Of a DNA stretch of 11,387 nucleotides, positions 1 through 8,660 are shown in pieces (position 1 is the stretch's first letter; each line of letters starts with the position of its first letter). The stretch is from Deltaproteobacteria bacterium (GTDB lineage Bacteria > Desulfobacterota > Desulfobacteria > Desulfobacterales > ETH-SRB1). Where the stretch lies: the NCBI GenBank assembly GCA_019309665.1, contig JAFDFV010000017.1, positions 1 to 11,387 on the forward strand. Direction: 5' to 3'. The notes beneath the pieces were generated by a model that was not told the origin of the DNA, ran no database searches, and saw only the letters and a program-made list of their open reading frames with translations. Both the position numbers and the translations under genes were made by a program.

Positions 1-543
1 AGGCGTTTAACTGTCTTCCTGTTTTGCGCTTTTTTAATGCTTGTAAGCCATGGAACCTACTATGCTTTTTTTTCCATCCATTTAGACAGCCTTGGCTATG
101 GTAAAACATTTATCGGAATTACCTGGGCTATGGCGTCGATAGCAGAAATACTTGTAATGATAAAGTCAGACAAAATATTCAAGCGTTTTTCTCTGGAAAA
201 TGTTCTGGTATTTTCATTTATGATAGCAACATTAAGATGGTTAATGCTTTTCTTTGTAAAATCTCCGGCTTTAATCCTGATATCACAGCTTTTTCATGCT
301 ATCTCATATGGTGCATTTCATATAGCAAGTATATTGTATATTGATTTATTAACTCCTGATGAAGCCAAAACTCTGGGGCAGGCAGCAAATAATGCTGTAA
401 CATACGGCCTTGGGATGACAGTTGGATTTCTCTTTAACGGCTATTTATATGAAAGTGTGGGCTCGTTTAATTTATTTATAATAAGCAGCCTTATTGCGCT
501 GTCCGGGGGAATAATTTTTAAATTAGGGCTCGCTAAAAAATAA
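1..543 (+). CDS. MFS permease, phenylpropionate-permease-like (PPP) family, 5'-truncated by window edge
   Basis: The frame is open from base 1 to the TAA at 541-543, so about 180 C-terminal residues are visible and the true start lies outside the window; the ATG at 37 is internal. The protein is very hydrophobic with roughly five to six membrane segments. The start of the visible part (HGTYYAFFSIHLDSLGYGKT), followed by a segment ITWAMASIAEI, is typical of the second half of MFS_1-like/PPP-family carriers related to HcaT. These are inner-membrane secondary transporters; the substrate cannot be told from sequence. Codons are noticeably AT-rich compared with the pel genes next door, and the gene converges on them, so it is probably not functionally linked to Pel. 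Family assignment is from recognised motifs; substrate is unknown. Confidence 0.8.
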   Translation, partial: RRLTVFLFCAFLMLVSHGTYYAFFSIHLDSLGYGKTFIGITWAMASIAEILVMIKSDKIFKRFSLENVLVFSFMIATLRWLMLFFVKSPALILISQLFHAISYGAFHIASILYIDLLTPDEAKTLGQAANNAVTYGLGMTVGFLFNGYLYESVGSFNLFIISSLIALSGGIIFKLGLAKK

Positions 544-587
544 AAAAGCGTCCTCAGCACAGATCTGATAGAATCATTTTTTCAAGG

Positions 588-607
588 AGACCTTTGAAAA
601 AAGGTCT
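588..607. terminator. Weak hairpin between convergent genes (possible bidirectional terminator)
   Basis: A 7-bp perfect stem (agacctt / aaggtct) with a 6-base loop lies in the 65-bp gap between the MFS stop codon and the stop codon of the last pel gene. It is flanked by short A/T runs on either side rather than a proper U-tract, so termination in either direction is plausible but not strongly supported. Confidence 0.4.
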
Positions 608-608
608 T

Positions 609-2897
609 TCATTCTTCGTAACCGTTCACGGAACGTTTTTCATCCACCTGCCTTGTCTCTCCGGGAGGCAACATGGATTGAATGAGTTCCTGATATTCAT
701 TTGTCCAATTCATTCGTTTGTAAATATACGCAAGACAGAGCTGTGTGTTTGTGTCATCCGGATAAAATTTGATGTAGTCTTTGATAACATCTATGGCTTT
801 GTTCCATTCCCCCAGTTCCTGATAATGTTTTGATAAAAGCTGTGTGCCCCATGGTTGCCGGAACTTCGGTGGAATGCGTTTCAAGAGATCACATGCCGCT
901 GTGTTGTCACCGATCTGCAAGAATGAATAGGATAACAGTACCTGATATTTTGGAAGCGGCTGCTTGAGAACAATTTTTTCAAGCGCCTCATTGGCCTTTT
1001 CGTAGTCCTTGCTCACGTAAAGATAAAAAGATGCAAGTCTGAACAGATTTTCTTCCGTGGGATTCCGGCCGGCCGACTCTTGCAATGCTTCTTCATAAAC
1101 AGCCTGATCTAGATTATATGCGCACGACACCATACTTTCCAGATAGATTATATTCTTTGTCTCGCTGTAAACCCTTTTGTAAAAATCATACGCTGTGCGA
1201 TAATCTTCTTCTATTTCAAATAGCTGTGCCAGTTTTGCAAGATATTCGTTATTAGAAGGCTCTATCTTATTGAGCCTGAAAAAGAGTTTTTTCGCCGATT
1301 GATATTCATGATCATCTAAATATATGTATGCCAGTTTGCGCATGATTTTCTGGTCTGATGATTCTGCAATCCCTCTTTTAAACCATTTTTTTTGTAAAAC
1401 AGGATCATTCTGCCAGTACGAAATCTCTATGGCCTTCTTCATGTCCTCTGGTGACAGCTTGCCCTTGCGCCATCTTGTTTCATATATCTTCAAGGCATCG
1501 AAAAACCTTTTGTTCCAGACAAGAAAATCGACCACAAAGTCTTGTTTGCCTATATTCCTCGCAATCCTTATGACCCTTTCCTGATTCTCCCTGTTATCGG
1601 GATCTTCACGCCAAAAATCCATGGACACGTTGAACGCGCTGTCCATCAGTCCTTTGTCCTTCAATTCAAGCGATAATGCATCCGAGCCTCTTTCAAGCCA
1701 CCTCTTGCGCAGGGTTCGATCATTCTGCAACCATGCAACTTCCATTGCCACCTTCAGACTATCTGCCGACAGCTCTCCCTTGCGCCATTTCTGTTCATAT
1801 ATCTTCAAGGCCTCGGAAATTCTTCGGTTCTGCACAAGAAAATCGACCACAAAGTCCTGTTTGCCTATATTCCTCGCAATCCTTATGACCCTTTCCTGAT
1901 TTTTCCTGTTATCGGGATTTTTACGCCAGAGATGGAGAGATGCGTTGAGGGCGTCATCCAGCAGCTTTTTATCTTTGCAGCCGAGGACACAAAGGGCTTC
2001 AACAGTATCTATTACCGACTCAAAATTGCCATTTTCCCAATAAATATAGACAAGTTGAGTCAGAAGCTTTTTGCTTTCGTCGCTTCCCTTATCCTCAATT
2101 GCAGCAAGCCTTTCAATACAGATGGATTCCGCCTTTATGTTAAACGCTTCGGCCTTTTTTTCATCTCCGGTTTTTTTATAAAGCCTGGACAGGGAAAGAA
2201 AATCATCAAGAGTCTTCGGTGTTATCCGCGAAGCTATCTGAATGGCAGTTTTTTCATCCCCTAAGGCCACACAGACTCTGAAAAGTTCTCTTGTCAGTTT
2301 CGCATCGGCGCTAATATCTACGGCTCGCTCAAGCCACTTCTTCCTTTGCTGAATGTCACCTGTCCACCTTGAGACGGTGACGGCCTTCCCCATCTGTTCT
2401 TCTGTTAAATCTCCTGCTTTATATGCCTGATCATATAGAGCCAGCGCTTCATAAAGCATCTGGTTTCCCAATAAAAAGTCTATCAGAAAATTCCGGTTAT
2501 CCTTTTTCTTAGCAAAAAAGGTAACATCGTCCTGTATTATTTTGTTTGCCGGGCTAAAACGCCAAAAGCCAATGGCCGTATCCATTCCGTCCCTCATGAG
2601 ATCGGGACTGCTATATTCAAGGTCTAAAAGACGTTTTACGTTGGCCAGAAACTTATCGTAGTCTCCAATATAACGACAAAGTATGGAAATCCTGACCAAT
2701 ATCTCCTTTTGAAAATACTGATCATTCGTCGCTTTCAGGCTCTTTTCGTATGCCGCTATTGCTTCCTTGTACATGGAAAGCGACTCATAATAATGAGCAA
2801 TCTTCAAGTCTATTGGTTTGAGCAAATAGCCGCTCACTGTCATGCCCACGAGAATGATAAAAAAAGTGGCTTGGAGAATATGCTTTCTTGAATACAT
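609..2897 (-). CDS. Membrane-anchored TPR-repeat protein of Pel operon (PelB N-terminal-half-like)
   Basis: This is a 762-residue protein. A short basic N-terminus is followed by a single hydrophobic segment (about residues 9-26), predicted to anchor it in the inner membrane. The rest is helical TPR/SEL-like repeats extending into the periplasm, e.g. YYESLSMYKEAIAAYEKSL near residue 37. There is no beta-barrel at the C-terminus, which ends polar (NGYEE). In Pseudomonas PelB, one ~1190-residue chain carries an N-terminal anchor, many periplasmic TPRs and a C-terminal outer-membrane barrel; here this protein would supply the anchor and TPR part, binding the hydrolase and guiding polymer. A ~105-residue module is present in two near-identical copies (core at residues 324-374 and 429-479) plus a diverged one around 110-195. 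Its ATG directly abuts the TAA of the upstream hydrolase gene, with a GGGAGGA ribosome-binding site about 11 bases upstream; it is the last gene of the operon. TPR nature is clear; the PelB role is inferred from context. Confidence 0.85.
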   Translation of the reverse strand: MYSRKHILQATFFIILVGMTVSGYLLKPIDLKIAHYYESLSMYKEAIAAYEKSLKATNDQYFQKEILVRISILCRYIGDYDKFLANVKRLLDLEYSSPDLMRDGMDTAIGFWRFSPANKIIQDDVTFFAKKKDNRNFLIDFLLGNQMLYEALALYDQAYKAGDLTEEQMGKAVTVSRWTGDIQQRKKWLERAVDISADAKLTRELFRVCVALGDEKTAIQIASRITPKTLDDFLSLSRLYKKTGDEKKAEAFNIKAESICIERLAAIEDKGSDESKKLLTQLVYIYWENGNFESVIDTVEALCVLGCKDKKLLDDALNASLHLWRKNPDNRKNQERVIRIARNIGKQDFVVDFLVQNRRISEALKIYEQKWRKGELSADSLKVAMEVAWLQNDRTLRKRWLERGSDALSLELKDKGLMDSAFNVSMDFWREDPDNRENQERVIRIARNIGKQDFVVDFLVWNKRFFDALKIYETRWRKGKLSPEDMKKAIEISYWQNDPVLQKKWFKRGIAESSDQKIMRKLAYIYLDDHEYQSAKKLFFRLNKIEPSNNEYLAKLAQLFEIEEDYRTAYDFYKRVYSETKNIIYLESMVSCAYNLDQAVYEEALQESAGRNPTEENLFRLASFYLYVSKDYEKANEALEKIVLKQPLPKYQVLLSYSFLQIGDNTAACDLLKRIPPKFRQPWGTQLLSKHYQELGEWNKAIDVIKDYIKFYPDDTNTQLCLAYIYKRMNWTNEYQELIQSMLPPGETRQVDEKRSVNGYEE
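1462..1928 (-). repeat. Intragenic direct repeat, two ~152-bp copies 315 bp apart
   Basis: Copy 1 is 1462-1613 and copy 2 is 1777-1928, offset exactly 315 bp (105 codons, in frame). By hand count about 18 of 152 bases differ, with only about 5 differences in the 93 bases running from the GKQDFVVDFLV region to the NPDNR region. The repeat encodes a ~51-residue TPR-like stretch (…NQERVIRIARNIGKQDFVVD…) in the membrane-anchored TPR protein. The near identity at DNA level implies recent duplication or gene conversion. Confidence 0.9.
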
Positions 2898-3662
2898 TTA
2901 TTGAAGATCCTCCCTGGCCCATTTCCATGAGATACCAAGGCGTTTTGCCTTTTTTTTGAACTCAAGCTTCTTGTCTTCAGACATTGGGGCATAATCCACG
3001 GCAAGAATCATTTTTTTGTCTCTTCTCAACATCTCCACTTTGTCAAGCAGCCACTCAGTGTTCGTGTCCATGTCCGTCCTTTCGGTCCAGCCCGAGTCCT
3101 CCTTTTGATAGAAAAGAGACTCTATAAATACGCCGCAAATGTCGTTCCTTATGTCATCATAGATGCCGAAGCCCCTGTTTATAATCATATTTCCAGGAAT
3201 GCTCTTCTTTATCATTCGAATAAGACTTACGCCTTTGCTATAGATAAGCTCTCGCTTTTCGGGCAGTAGATTCCCAAGGATTTCAACATTATCCGCAGTA
3301 TCCACAAAGACGTTTTCAAATCCCTTTGACCGCAAAAACTCAATTTCCTTTTTTATTACATCCTCCCATTCAGGAGATGAGATATCCACAAGAAATGCCG
3401 TCCAATCCGCAACCTTCCGCACAATAGCTTGCGGAGGAAGAAAGGAAAGATGACCGGAGTTCATCTCGATTTCACAAAGGGAGATATACGCAAACGCGCG
3501 AGATATATCCCCCTTCACTTGCGCATATGGAGATATGATATAGATATCATTATTCTTGTTTATCTCCACAAAGGGAAGATATGTGATTTCAAATCCTACC
3601 AAAAGAGGCATCACGATAAGTCCGAGATTAAAGAACCTGAATGGCTTTTTTAAAAATACCAT
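2898..3662 (-). CDS. PelA hydrolase-domain-like protein (GH114/GH166-type TIM barrel), standalone
   Basis: Using the ATG at 3662 this is 254 residues; the frame is open to a TTG at 3677, but the ATG gives a classic export signal (basic MVFLKKPFR then a hydrophobic stretch to about residue 28). The mature part matches the endo-alpha-1,4-polygalactosaminidase/PelA hydrolase fold: AYISLCEIE near residue 58 (E64), GFENVFVDTADN (D121 the likely acid partner) and GVFIESLF (E181, at the place of the catalytic glutamate in this family). In Pseudomonas, PelA is about 950 residues with this hydrolase at the N-terminus and a deacetylase further on; here only the hydrolase exists. It should act in the periplasm on GalN/GalNAc polymer, either tethered or secreted. 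The first 35 bases overlap the pelG 3' end and its stop abuts the next ATG, so translation is coupled. No good Shine-Dalgarno is visible. Fold recognition is fairly secure; activity is inferred. Confidence 0.8.
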   Translation of the reverse strand: MVFLKKPFRFFNLGLIVMPLLVGFEITYLPFVEINKNNDIYIISPYAQVKGDISRAFAYISLCEIEMNSGHLSFLPPQAIVRKVADWTAFLVDISSPEWEDVIKKEIEFLRSKGFENVFVDTADNVEILGNLLPEKRELIYSKGVSLIRMIKKSIPGNMIINRGFGIYDDIRNDICGVFIESLFYQKEDSGWTERTDMDTNTEWLLDKVEMLRRDKKMILAVDYAPMSEDKKLEFKKKAKRLGISWKWAREDLQ

Positions 3663-4998
3663 ACTCAAGACTGCCAAGCTTTAAATTCAAAACAATCAAA
3701 GAAAGAACCGAGGAAACCATACACGTTATCATGAAGCCCAAACCGTAATATTTCCAGCCAAGTTTTATGGAAACAACCGTACACACAATATTCAAAATAA
3801 AAAAAACAAGTGCCAGCCATAAAATGGAATCATAATCATCAAGAAATTGTATCAAAAGAATACAGAAAAACCAGAAGGCAAAAAATATAGTTCCTATCAT
3901 AAGATAATGAAATACAAAGGGATTTGTCCATGGAAGGGGAATAATAGCTGTGGATACGAAGAAAAGCACCACCATAACAACACCGCCGTGCACGAGTAAA
4001 ATGCGCAGCATAATATGCCTTACAGAATGAATAATGTTCACCTTTTCCATGGATAATTCCCGAAAAGGAAAATTGTTTAACAGCTTGAATATGAATAACC
4101 GGAAAGGATTTCTGATCTCCTTTTTTATGCCCCTGTATACTATGAAAGACGCTATCATCATCAGGCTAATAGCCACAAAAAATGGGAAGTCGTATTGAGG
4201 TGAATACCGGAAAAAGGGATCAACGGTGGATTCGCCCGCTGTTTTCGAATACCAGAAGATAGGCTTATCTATCCAGAAACCCAGGTTGACTAAAAATAAG
4301 GCCAGGCCAGGCTTATACGCCTTGGGACGTATAAAAAATTCCCAATCCATTCTTACCGATTCCCGCAGATACAGCTTCAGGATAAAGGCATATCCGCCTA
4401 TAACGGGAGTGGTAATACCTGCAATAAAAATAAGGGTAAGCCCCTGGACATCGCTTGTGCCTGTGAGCAAAAGAAAACCGATGCTTATGCCCATGCCTGT
4501 CACGAACAGCCAAAAAGTAAGATGATCCTTTTCAAGGGAATTTAGTACACTGACAATGCACCACAGGAGTGATAGAAGGCTTGTAAGGACAACAAAGGTT
4601 ATTTTGTAATTGGCAGTGACTGAAGACAAAGAAAAGATGACAGCAGATGAGATGCACATGGAAAAAGACCCCATAATGACAGATGATGCTATCAGGGCGT
4701 TGAAAATGGAATCAGTCCTTCTGAAAAAAAGTTCGTCTGCCAGAAAACGGTTGAGTACAGTATATACAGGAGATGAAATGATTAAAGAGAGACCCGTTGC
4801 ATAGGTAATCACAAGAAAAAACAGCGTGGGGGACTTGCCGGTGGATAGATAAACCAGCAACCCCATCACAGCCAGGCAGGAAATGGTCATGAACCAGGGC
4901 CCGACCGCCTGGCTTGCCTGCTCGGTTTCCGTCATGAGAAAACGGGCAAGGTGTGGCCTTTTAATGTGTTTCTTCAGCAAGAATGAGATTCCCGCCAT
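3628..4998 (-). CDS. pelG: PelG, polytopic membrane protein of the Pel synthase/transport complex
   Basis: This 456-residue protein has about 12 membrane segments, related to the MOP/Wzx flippase superfamily. It opens with the family-typical MAGISFLLKK and carries the PelG signatures SSPVYTVLNRFLADELF (near residue 75) and LGFWIDKPIFWYS (near residue 238). PelG sits in the inner membrane and, with PelF, PelD and PelE, forms the complex that polymerises and translocates Pel. The start is secure: canonical N-terminus and AGGAGG six bases upstream. It overlaps pelF by 38 bases upstream and the hydrolase gene downstream by 35. Length matches the family. No key element appears to be missing. Confidence 0.96.
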   Translation of the reverse strand: MAGISFLLKKHIKRPHLARFLMTETEQASQAVGPWFMTISCLAVMGLLVYLSTGKSPTLFFLVITYATGLSLIISSPVYTVLNRFLADELFFRRTDSIFNALIASSVIMGSFSMCISSAVIFSLSSVTANYKITFVVLTSLLSLLWCIVSVLNSLEKDHLTFWLFVTGMGISIGFLLLTGTSDVQGLTLIFIAGITTPVIGGYAFILKLYLRESVRMDWEFFIRPKAYKPGLALFLVNLGFWIDKPIFWYSKTAGESTVDPFFRYSPQYDFPFFVAISLMMIASFIVYRGIKKEIRNPFRLFIFKLLNNFPFRELSMEKVNIIHSVRHIMLRILLVHGGVVMVVLFFVSTAIIPLPWTNPFVFHYLMIGTIFFAFWFFCILLIQFLDDYDSILWLALVFFILNIVCTVVSIKLGWKYYGLGFMITCMVSSVLSLIVLNLKLGSLEYGIFKKAIQVL

Positions 4999-6451
4999 TG
5001 AGTTCCTCCTGATATATATTAAAATACTGCTTGATAATTAGGTCTTCCCTGTAGAGCCGCTCTATCCGCTTTATCCCGTTTTCCCCGAAATCGCTTGCCA
5101 GTTTCCTGTCCTCGAGTATCTTCACGGTAGCCGCGGCAATTGCCTGCACATCCCTTATTCTTGCTACAATTCCTGCAGGGCCTATGCTGTCGTCAATGCC
5201 ATATACAAGCTCATTGCATGCTCCCACATCCGTTGTCACCACGGGAATTCCGCAGGTCATGGCCTCCATCACCACAAGAGGCATTGCCTCTTTAATGCTC
5301 GTCAAAACAAGGACATCCATCTTCTTGTAATAATCAAGGACATCCGCTATTCCGGTAAAAGTAATGGTTTCATTCAATCCAAGTATGTCAAGGAGTTCAG
5401 TGCATTCCGTGTAATACTCCGGCTGGTTATCGGTCGGCCCGATAATCCATGCCTCCACTTTTTGATACTCCTTTTTGACTATTGCCATTACCTGCAGGAA
5501 TGTCTTGATATCTTTTACATTATCCACCCTTCCCACAAAGCCGACCATCCTGGGGTCTTTTGTGCAACGGCTGCACCTTGCCTCTTTAAAACGAGCGACT
5601 TCGATTCCATTCGGCACGACCATGATCTTCTCGGCCTTGGCCCCATATTCGACTTCAAGGTACTTATTCCCCTGAAAGAGTGTGATGATTCGGTCGCAGG
5701 AATTGTATTGCCATCGGCATATGGCCGAAAAAAAATCAATCCACATCTCTTTTAGGTAAGGGTCCTCCAGCCAGCCGGCCTTCAAGAGTTCCATCTCTCT
5801 TTCCTGAAGGTATATTCCATGTTCGGTGATAATCGATTTTTTCCCGTCAATGGCGGATTTCAGACATGCCAGCATGCCGGCATATCCCGTACCCGGCGCG
5901 TGATAAATCGTCGAGGCTGGTAGCTTTTGATAGAGGGAAAGTAATCGAAAAAGGATGAGATGAATACTGCGGTGGGCATAGAAATACTTCAAAAATCCCG
6001 CGCCCTCCCTCCTCTTCTCATAGACCCTTGTAAGAAGGGCAAATGCGGCTTCGTCCTCAAGAAAATTCCTGAAAATTCCAGGAGTTTCATTGTTGACAAG
6101 ATCCCTTATAAGAGAAAGACTTCCTTCAGAAAGAACCCCTTTCCTCCAATCCTTCATGAGCTGATAGATGCTGTCGGAGATGCTCTGCCATTTTTTCCGT
6201 GAGAGCTTCGAAGAGGGATGTTTTTCTATTTCATCATAGTCAAACAAGACAAATTCCTGATATGACACGACGTTGTCGGGAAAGCTGTATTTCCGTTCCT
6301 CAGGCTTTTTTTCCTCGGGGATCAATGCTACTATGGAAAATGTAAACTCCTTCATTTTTTCCATGAGCCATTGAAGCCAGGAAGAAACTCCGCCGGTAAC
6401 ATACGGGTAGCTGCCTTCTACAACCAGGCAGATGTCTGAACCCTTTTCCAT
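4961..6451 (-). CDS. pelF: PelF, GT4-family Pel polysaccharide glycosyltransferase
   Basis: This 496-residue soluble protein begins with the diagnostic DICLVVEGSYPYVTGGVSSW (residues 6-25) of the PelF N-terminal domain (DUF3492). It continues with ITEHGIYLQERE (208-219), then the GT4 Rossmann domain with VPNGIEV (279-285), VGFVGRVDNVKDI (303-315) and the EX7E motif E388/E396 (EAMPLVVME) expected of retaining GT-B enzymes. PelF is the cytoplasmic polymerase that uses a UDP-HexNAc donor (UDP-GalNAc in the current Pel model) and associates with PelG, PelD and PelE. The start overlaps pelE by 34 bases; AGAGGCGG lies a few bases upstream of the ATG. All catalytic motifs appear intact and the length is normal. 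No UDP-GlcNAc epimerase (PelX) is present in the window, so donor supply must come from elsewhere. Confidence 0.97.
   Translation of the reverse strand: MEKGSDICLVVEGSYPYVTGGVSSWLQWLMEKMKEFTFSIVALIPEEKKPEERKYSFPDNVVSYQEFVLFDYDEIEKHPSSKLSRKKWQSISDSIYQLMKDWRKGVLSEGSLSLIRDLVNNETPGIFRNFLEDEAAFALLTRVYEKRREGAGFLKYFYAHRSIHLILFRLLSLYQKLPASTIYHAPGTGYAGMLACLKSAIDGKKSIITEHGIYLQEREMELLKAGWLEDPYLKEMWIDFFSAICRWQYNSCDRIITLFQGNKYLEVEYGAKAEKIMVVPNGIEVARFKEARCSRCTKDPRMVGFVGRVDNVKDIKTFLQVMAIVKKEYQKVEAWIIGPTDNQPEYYTECTELLDILGLNETITFTGIADVLDYYKKMDVLVLTSIKEAMPLVVMEAMTCGIPVVTTDVGACNELVYGIDDSIGPAGIVARIRDVQAIAAATVKILEDRKLASDFGENGIKRIERLYREDLIIKQYFNIYQEELNGGNLILAEETH
5005..5010 (-). promoter_or_regulatory. Strong ribosome binding site for pelG
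   Basis: AGGAGG on the minus strand, six bases before the pelG ATG at 4998 and lying inside the 3' end of pelF. It fixes the pelG start within the overlap and suggests pelG can initiate independently of pelF termination. Confidence 0.8.
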
Positions 6452-7452
6452 GTGTGTGCCGCCTCTTTGACTTTGTCGGGGATATATGCGCCTTCAGTCA
6501 TTTCAATAGTTTCGTAAATGCGATTAAACGGATCAAGCTCCCCATGCGCCAGCGCGAGCTCAAACTCGTAAGGGATCCATTTTTGCATTTGCAATAGACA
6601 ATCCCCTTTTTCATGCACTTCCTTATAGATATTTCTTGCCTCTGCAACCTCTCCCGCCTCGAGAAGGTACCTAACGCTCAAGAGGGCATTTTCTTCAGAA
6701 TCTTCCAGCTCAAAAGCACGAACCGCCCAATGGCAGGCCTTTCCCTGATAAAATGGCTTCATGATGGAATCACACAGATCAAGGTAAGGAATTTCGTGGT
6801 AGAGATTTGCAAGCCTGCGCATTGTCCCGGCATCCGTGTTCTCTGCGCTCTCAACGGTATTGATGTCTGCAAGAATCCGATCGAGTTTTTTTGTAAGGAT
6901 ATCTATGGCCATAAGTACCATATTTTCACGAAAAGCGAGTCTTATGATATTTCGCAGAATTACCGCTTTCATGACCGTCCATTCCATCTCATCAATTCTC
7001 GAAATCAGTCTTAATGCCTGATCCGCATTGATTCCGCGAAGAAGAAAGGCCTCCAATACAGGGATTACCCGGCCTTCGTATTTCTTTTTCAGTACCGCAA
7101 GTATATCCTTGTCCACCCTGTCAAACATCTCAACCCGTACAGGATATAAAGGATACAGGCGAAAAAACAAAACGATACACAGAGAAATAACCGGCCCTGC
7201 CAAAGGGATAACAGCGAGAAAAACCAGAAACTTCATCAATGCCTCGGAGATCATTGTCTTACCAAGGGAATTATCGTGCTTTATCAATCCGTTGACTATC
7301 AGGTAAACGATCAGGATTGAGAGCCCGTAAGCAGACAGAAAAGAGAGCAGATCAGGCAAATCCGAGATTCCATTGATGAGGAAAAAATAGACTGTGACCT
7401 CCGTAATGCACCAGCAGCACAATAGTAATAGAGAGAAAAAGTTATAAATCAT
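6418..7452 (-). CDS. pelE: PelE, membrane/TPR subunit of Pel synthase complex
   Basis: This is a 344-residue protein with three hydrophobic segments in the first ~100 residues (about 3-28, 38-58, 71-98), then a soluble helical region with TPR-like helices (e.g. YHEIPYLDLCDSIMKPFYQGKA around 215-235, LLEAGEVAEARNIYKEVHEKG around 262-282). This is the architecture of PelE, which lies between PelD and PelF in known operons and bridges them in the inner-membrane complex. Identification leans on position and topology because PelE is weakly conserved. Its ATG shares one base with the TAA of pelD (TAATG) and its 3' end overlaps pelF, indicating tight coupling. Confidence 0.87.
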   Translation of the reverse strand: MIYNFFSLLLLCCWCITEVTVYFFLINGISDLPDLLSFLSAYGLSILIVYLIVNGLIKHDNSLGKTMISEALMKFLVFLAVIPLAGPVISLCIVLFFRLYPLYPVRVEMFDRVDKDILAVLKKKYEGRVIPVLEAFLLRGINADQALRLISRIDEMEWTVMKAVILRNIIRLAFRENMVLMAIDILTKKLDRILADINTVESAENTDAGTMRRLANLYHEIPYLDLCDSIMKPFYQGKACHWAVRAFELEDSEENALLSVRYLLEAGEVAEARNIYKEVHEKGDCLLQMQKWIPYEFELALAHGELDPFNRIYETIEMTEGAYIPDKVKEAAHTWKRVQTSAWL

Positions 7453-8660
7453 TAGTGACCCGTCTTGTCCGTGGCTTTAATTTCAAGTTGTGGCGCCACA
7501 ACTTTTAATCTGTCAATAATGAAAGGAAGACTGCTTTCATCGGTCATGGACAGAAAAATGAGTATTTCTTCCTCATTAAGCATAAACATATCGTCATAGA
7601 TTCTCAGGCCGGAGGATATTTTCCTCATATCCGCTTCGCTCATAATTCCCTTTATCCGCAAAAGAACAAATGGAAGCTTGTGTTTCTCGTGGCTGGATAT
7701 GGTCTCATCAAGGACTTTTCGAGCAACAGACGGCTGATATACTGTAACAGAAGTAAATGCGCTCAGATGTTGAAGTTTTTCTCTGTAAAGACGTTTTTCC
7801 AGCAGATATCTTGTCCAAAAGGCTGTTAGCTTCAAAAGGCCTATAAGTTTCTCAGACATATTGATAAATCTGATCTCTTCGATCAGCAGGATATATATGA
7901 ATTCGTTTGAAACAGAAAAAATCGGAACAGCCATAATAAGGCGCTGATCTATTTTCTTGGGAATGATTATCTCCCTTTCCTGCATCAAAACCCGCATGAT
8001 TTCCGGCATTTCCTCACTCTTCCATTTCATATTTTCAGGCAGAGATGTAGCGCCAAAGGATGCGACCCTTTTGATGCCCACTTTCATATCAGGTTTGTAA
8101 AAGGCCGATTTTTCCACATGACAGTACGTGTAAAGAATATGAAGTATTTCGTTAAGAAATGTCTCGTGCTCTTCAATAATACCTATTCTTCGAATAGCCT
8201 GATACAGAATCCTGGGAGATTCCACTTCAGTCAAGACCTGCTCAAGCACATCCTGCAATCCCCTGTCTTTTTCAGACAGTTCAATGAGAAGTCTGTCCAT
8301 GCGTTGTTGCATAACCGCATTGGCAAGGCTGGTCCGGGTTATCTTCTGCTCAATGGCAGTCCTTGCGATGCCTGTCAGGACAACACCCACAACCAAAAAA
8401 CAGGCTTCCACGTAATGCAGGGAGAGGAAAACAAGCACCTCGCCTTTTACGACCAAAGAGATGATCGCACTGGCGCCGATGGCAGCAGCGGCAATGCCGT
8501 TTATGCCGTAATAGAGCGCAAAAATAAGGCTCAAAAATGAAACCAGCAAGTACACAAGGCCTTCGGAGATTATGCCCTGATGGTAAATAAGCCCAACTAC
8601 CCCATAAGACAATATTACCTCAAAAAAGACTATAAACGGCTTCTTATCTATCTGTTTCAT
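7452..8660 (-). CDS. pelD: PelD, c-di-GMP receptor of Pel synthase complex
   Basis: Starting at the ATG at 8660 gives 402 residues. Four membrane segments (about residues 8-26, 32-50, 54-71, 74-98) lead into a helical/coiled-coil linker (about 105-145), a GAF domain (about 150-290) and a degenerate GGDEF domain lacking the GGDEF signature (about 305-398). The inhibitory-site motif RxxD is present as R353-I-Y-D356 (GLRIYDDMF), and R384 sits near where the second c-di-GMP-contacting arginine of Pseudomonas PelD falls. So ligand binding and allosteric activation of PelF are likely kept. The frame is open to a TTG at 8678, but neither start has a strong ribosome-binding site; the ATG is preferred. 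A 106-bp inverted-repeat element ends 27 bases upstream and separates this gene from the barrel gene. It shares one base with pelE. Confidence 0.93.
   Translation of the reverse strand: MKQIDKKPFIVFFEVILSYGVVGLIYHQGIISEGLVYLLVSFLSLIFALYYGINGIAAAAIGASAIISLVVKGEVLVFLSLHYVEACFLVVGVVLTGIARTAIEQKITRTSLANAVMQQRMDRLLIELSEKDRGLQDVLEQVLTEVESPRILYQAIRRIGIIEEHETFLNEILHILYTYCHVEKSAFYKPDMKVGIKRVASFGATSLPENMKWKSEEMPEIMRVLMQEREIIIPKKIDQRLIMAVPIFSVSNEFIYILLIEEIRFINMSEKLIGLLKLTAFWTRYLLEKRLYREKLQHLSAFTSVTVYQPSVARKVLDETISSHEKHKLPFVLLRIKGIMSEADMRKISSGLRIYDDMFMLNEEEILIFLSMTDESSLPFIIDRLKVVAPQLEIKATDKTGH

Noticed and set aside
1932..2264. 110-codon plus-strand open frame antisense to the TPR protein
   Set aside because: No homology features; other plus-strand frames in the same gene arise twice because of the internal repeat, showing they are shadows.
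6613..7014. 133-codon plus-strand open frame antisense to pelE
   Set aside because: Antisense to a confident gene in a tight operon, with no domain or ribosome-binding support.
8118..8540. 140-codon plus-strand open frame antisense to pelD
   Set aside because: Lies wholly inside a well-supported gene, has no recognisable domain and reads as low-complexity antisense translation.
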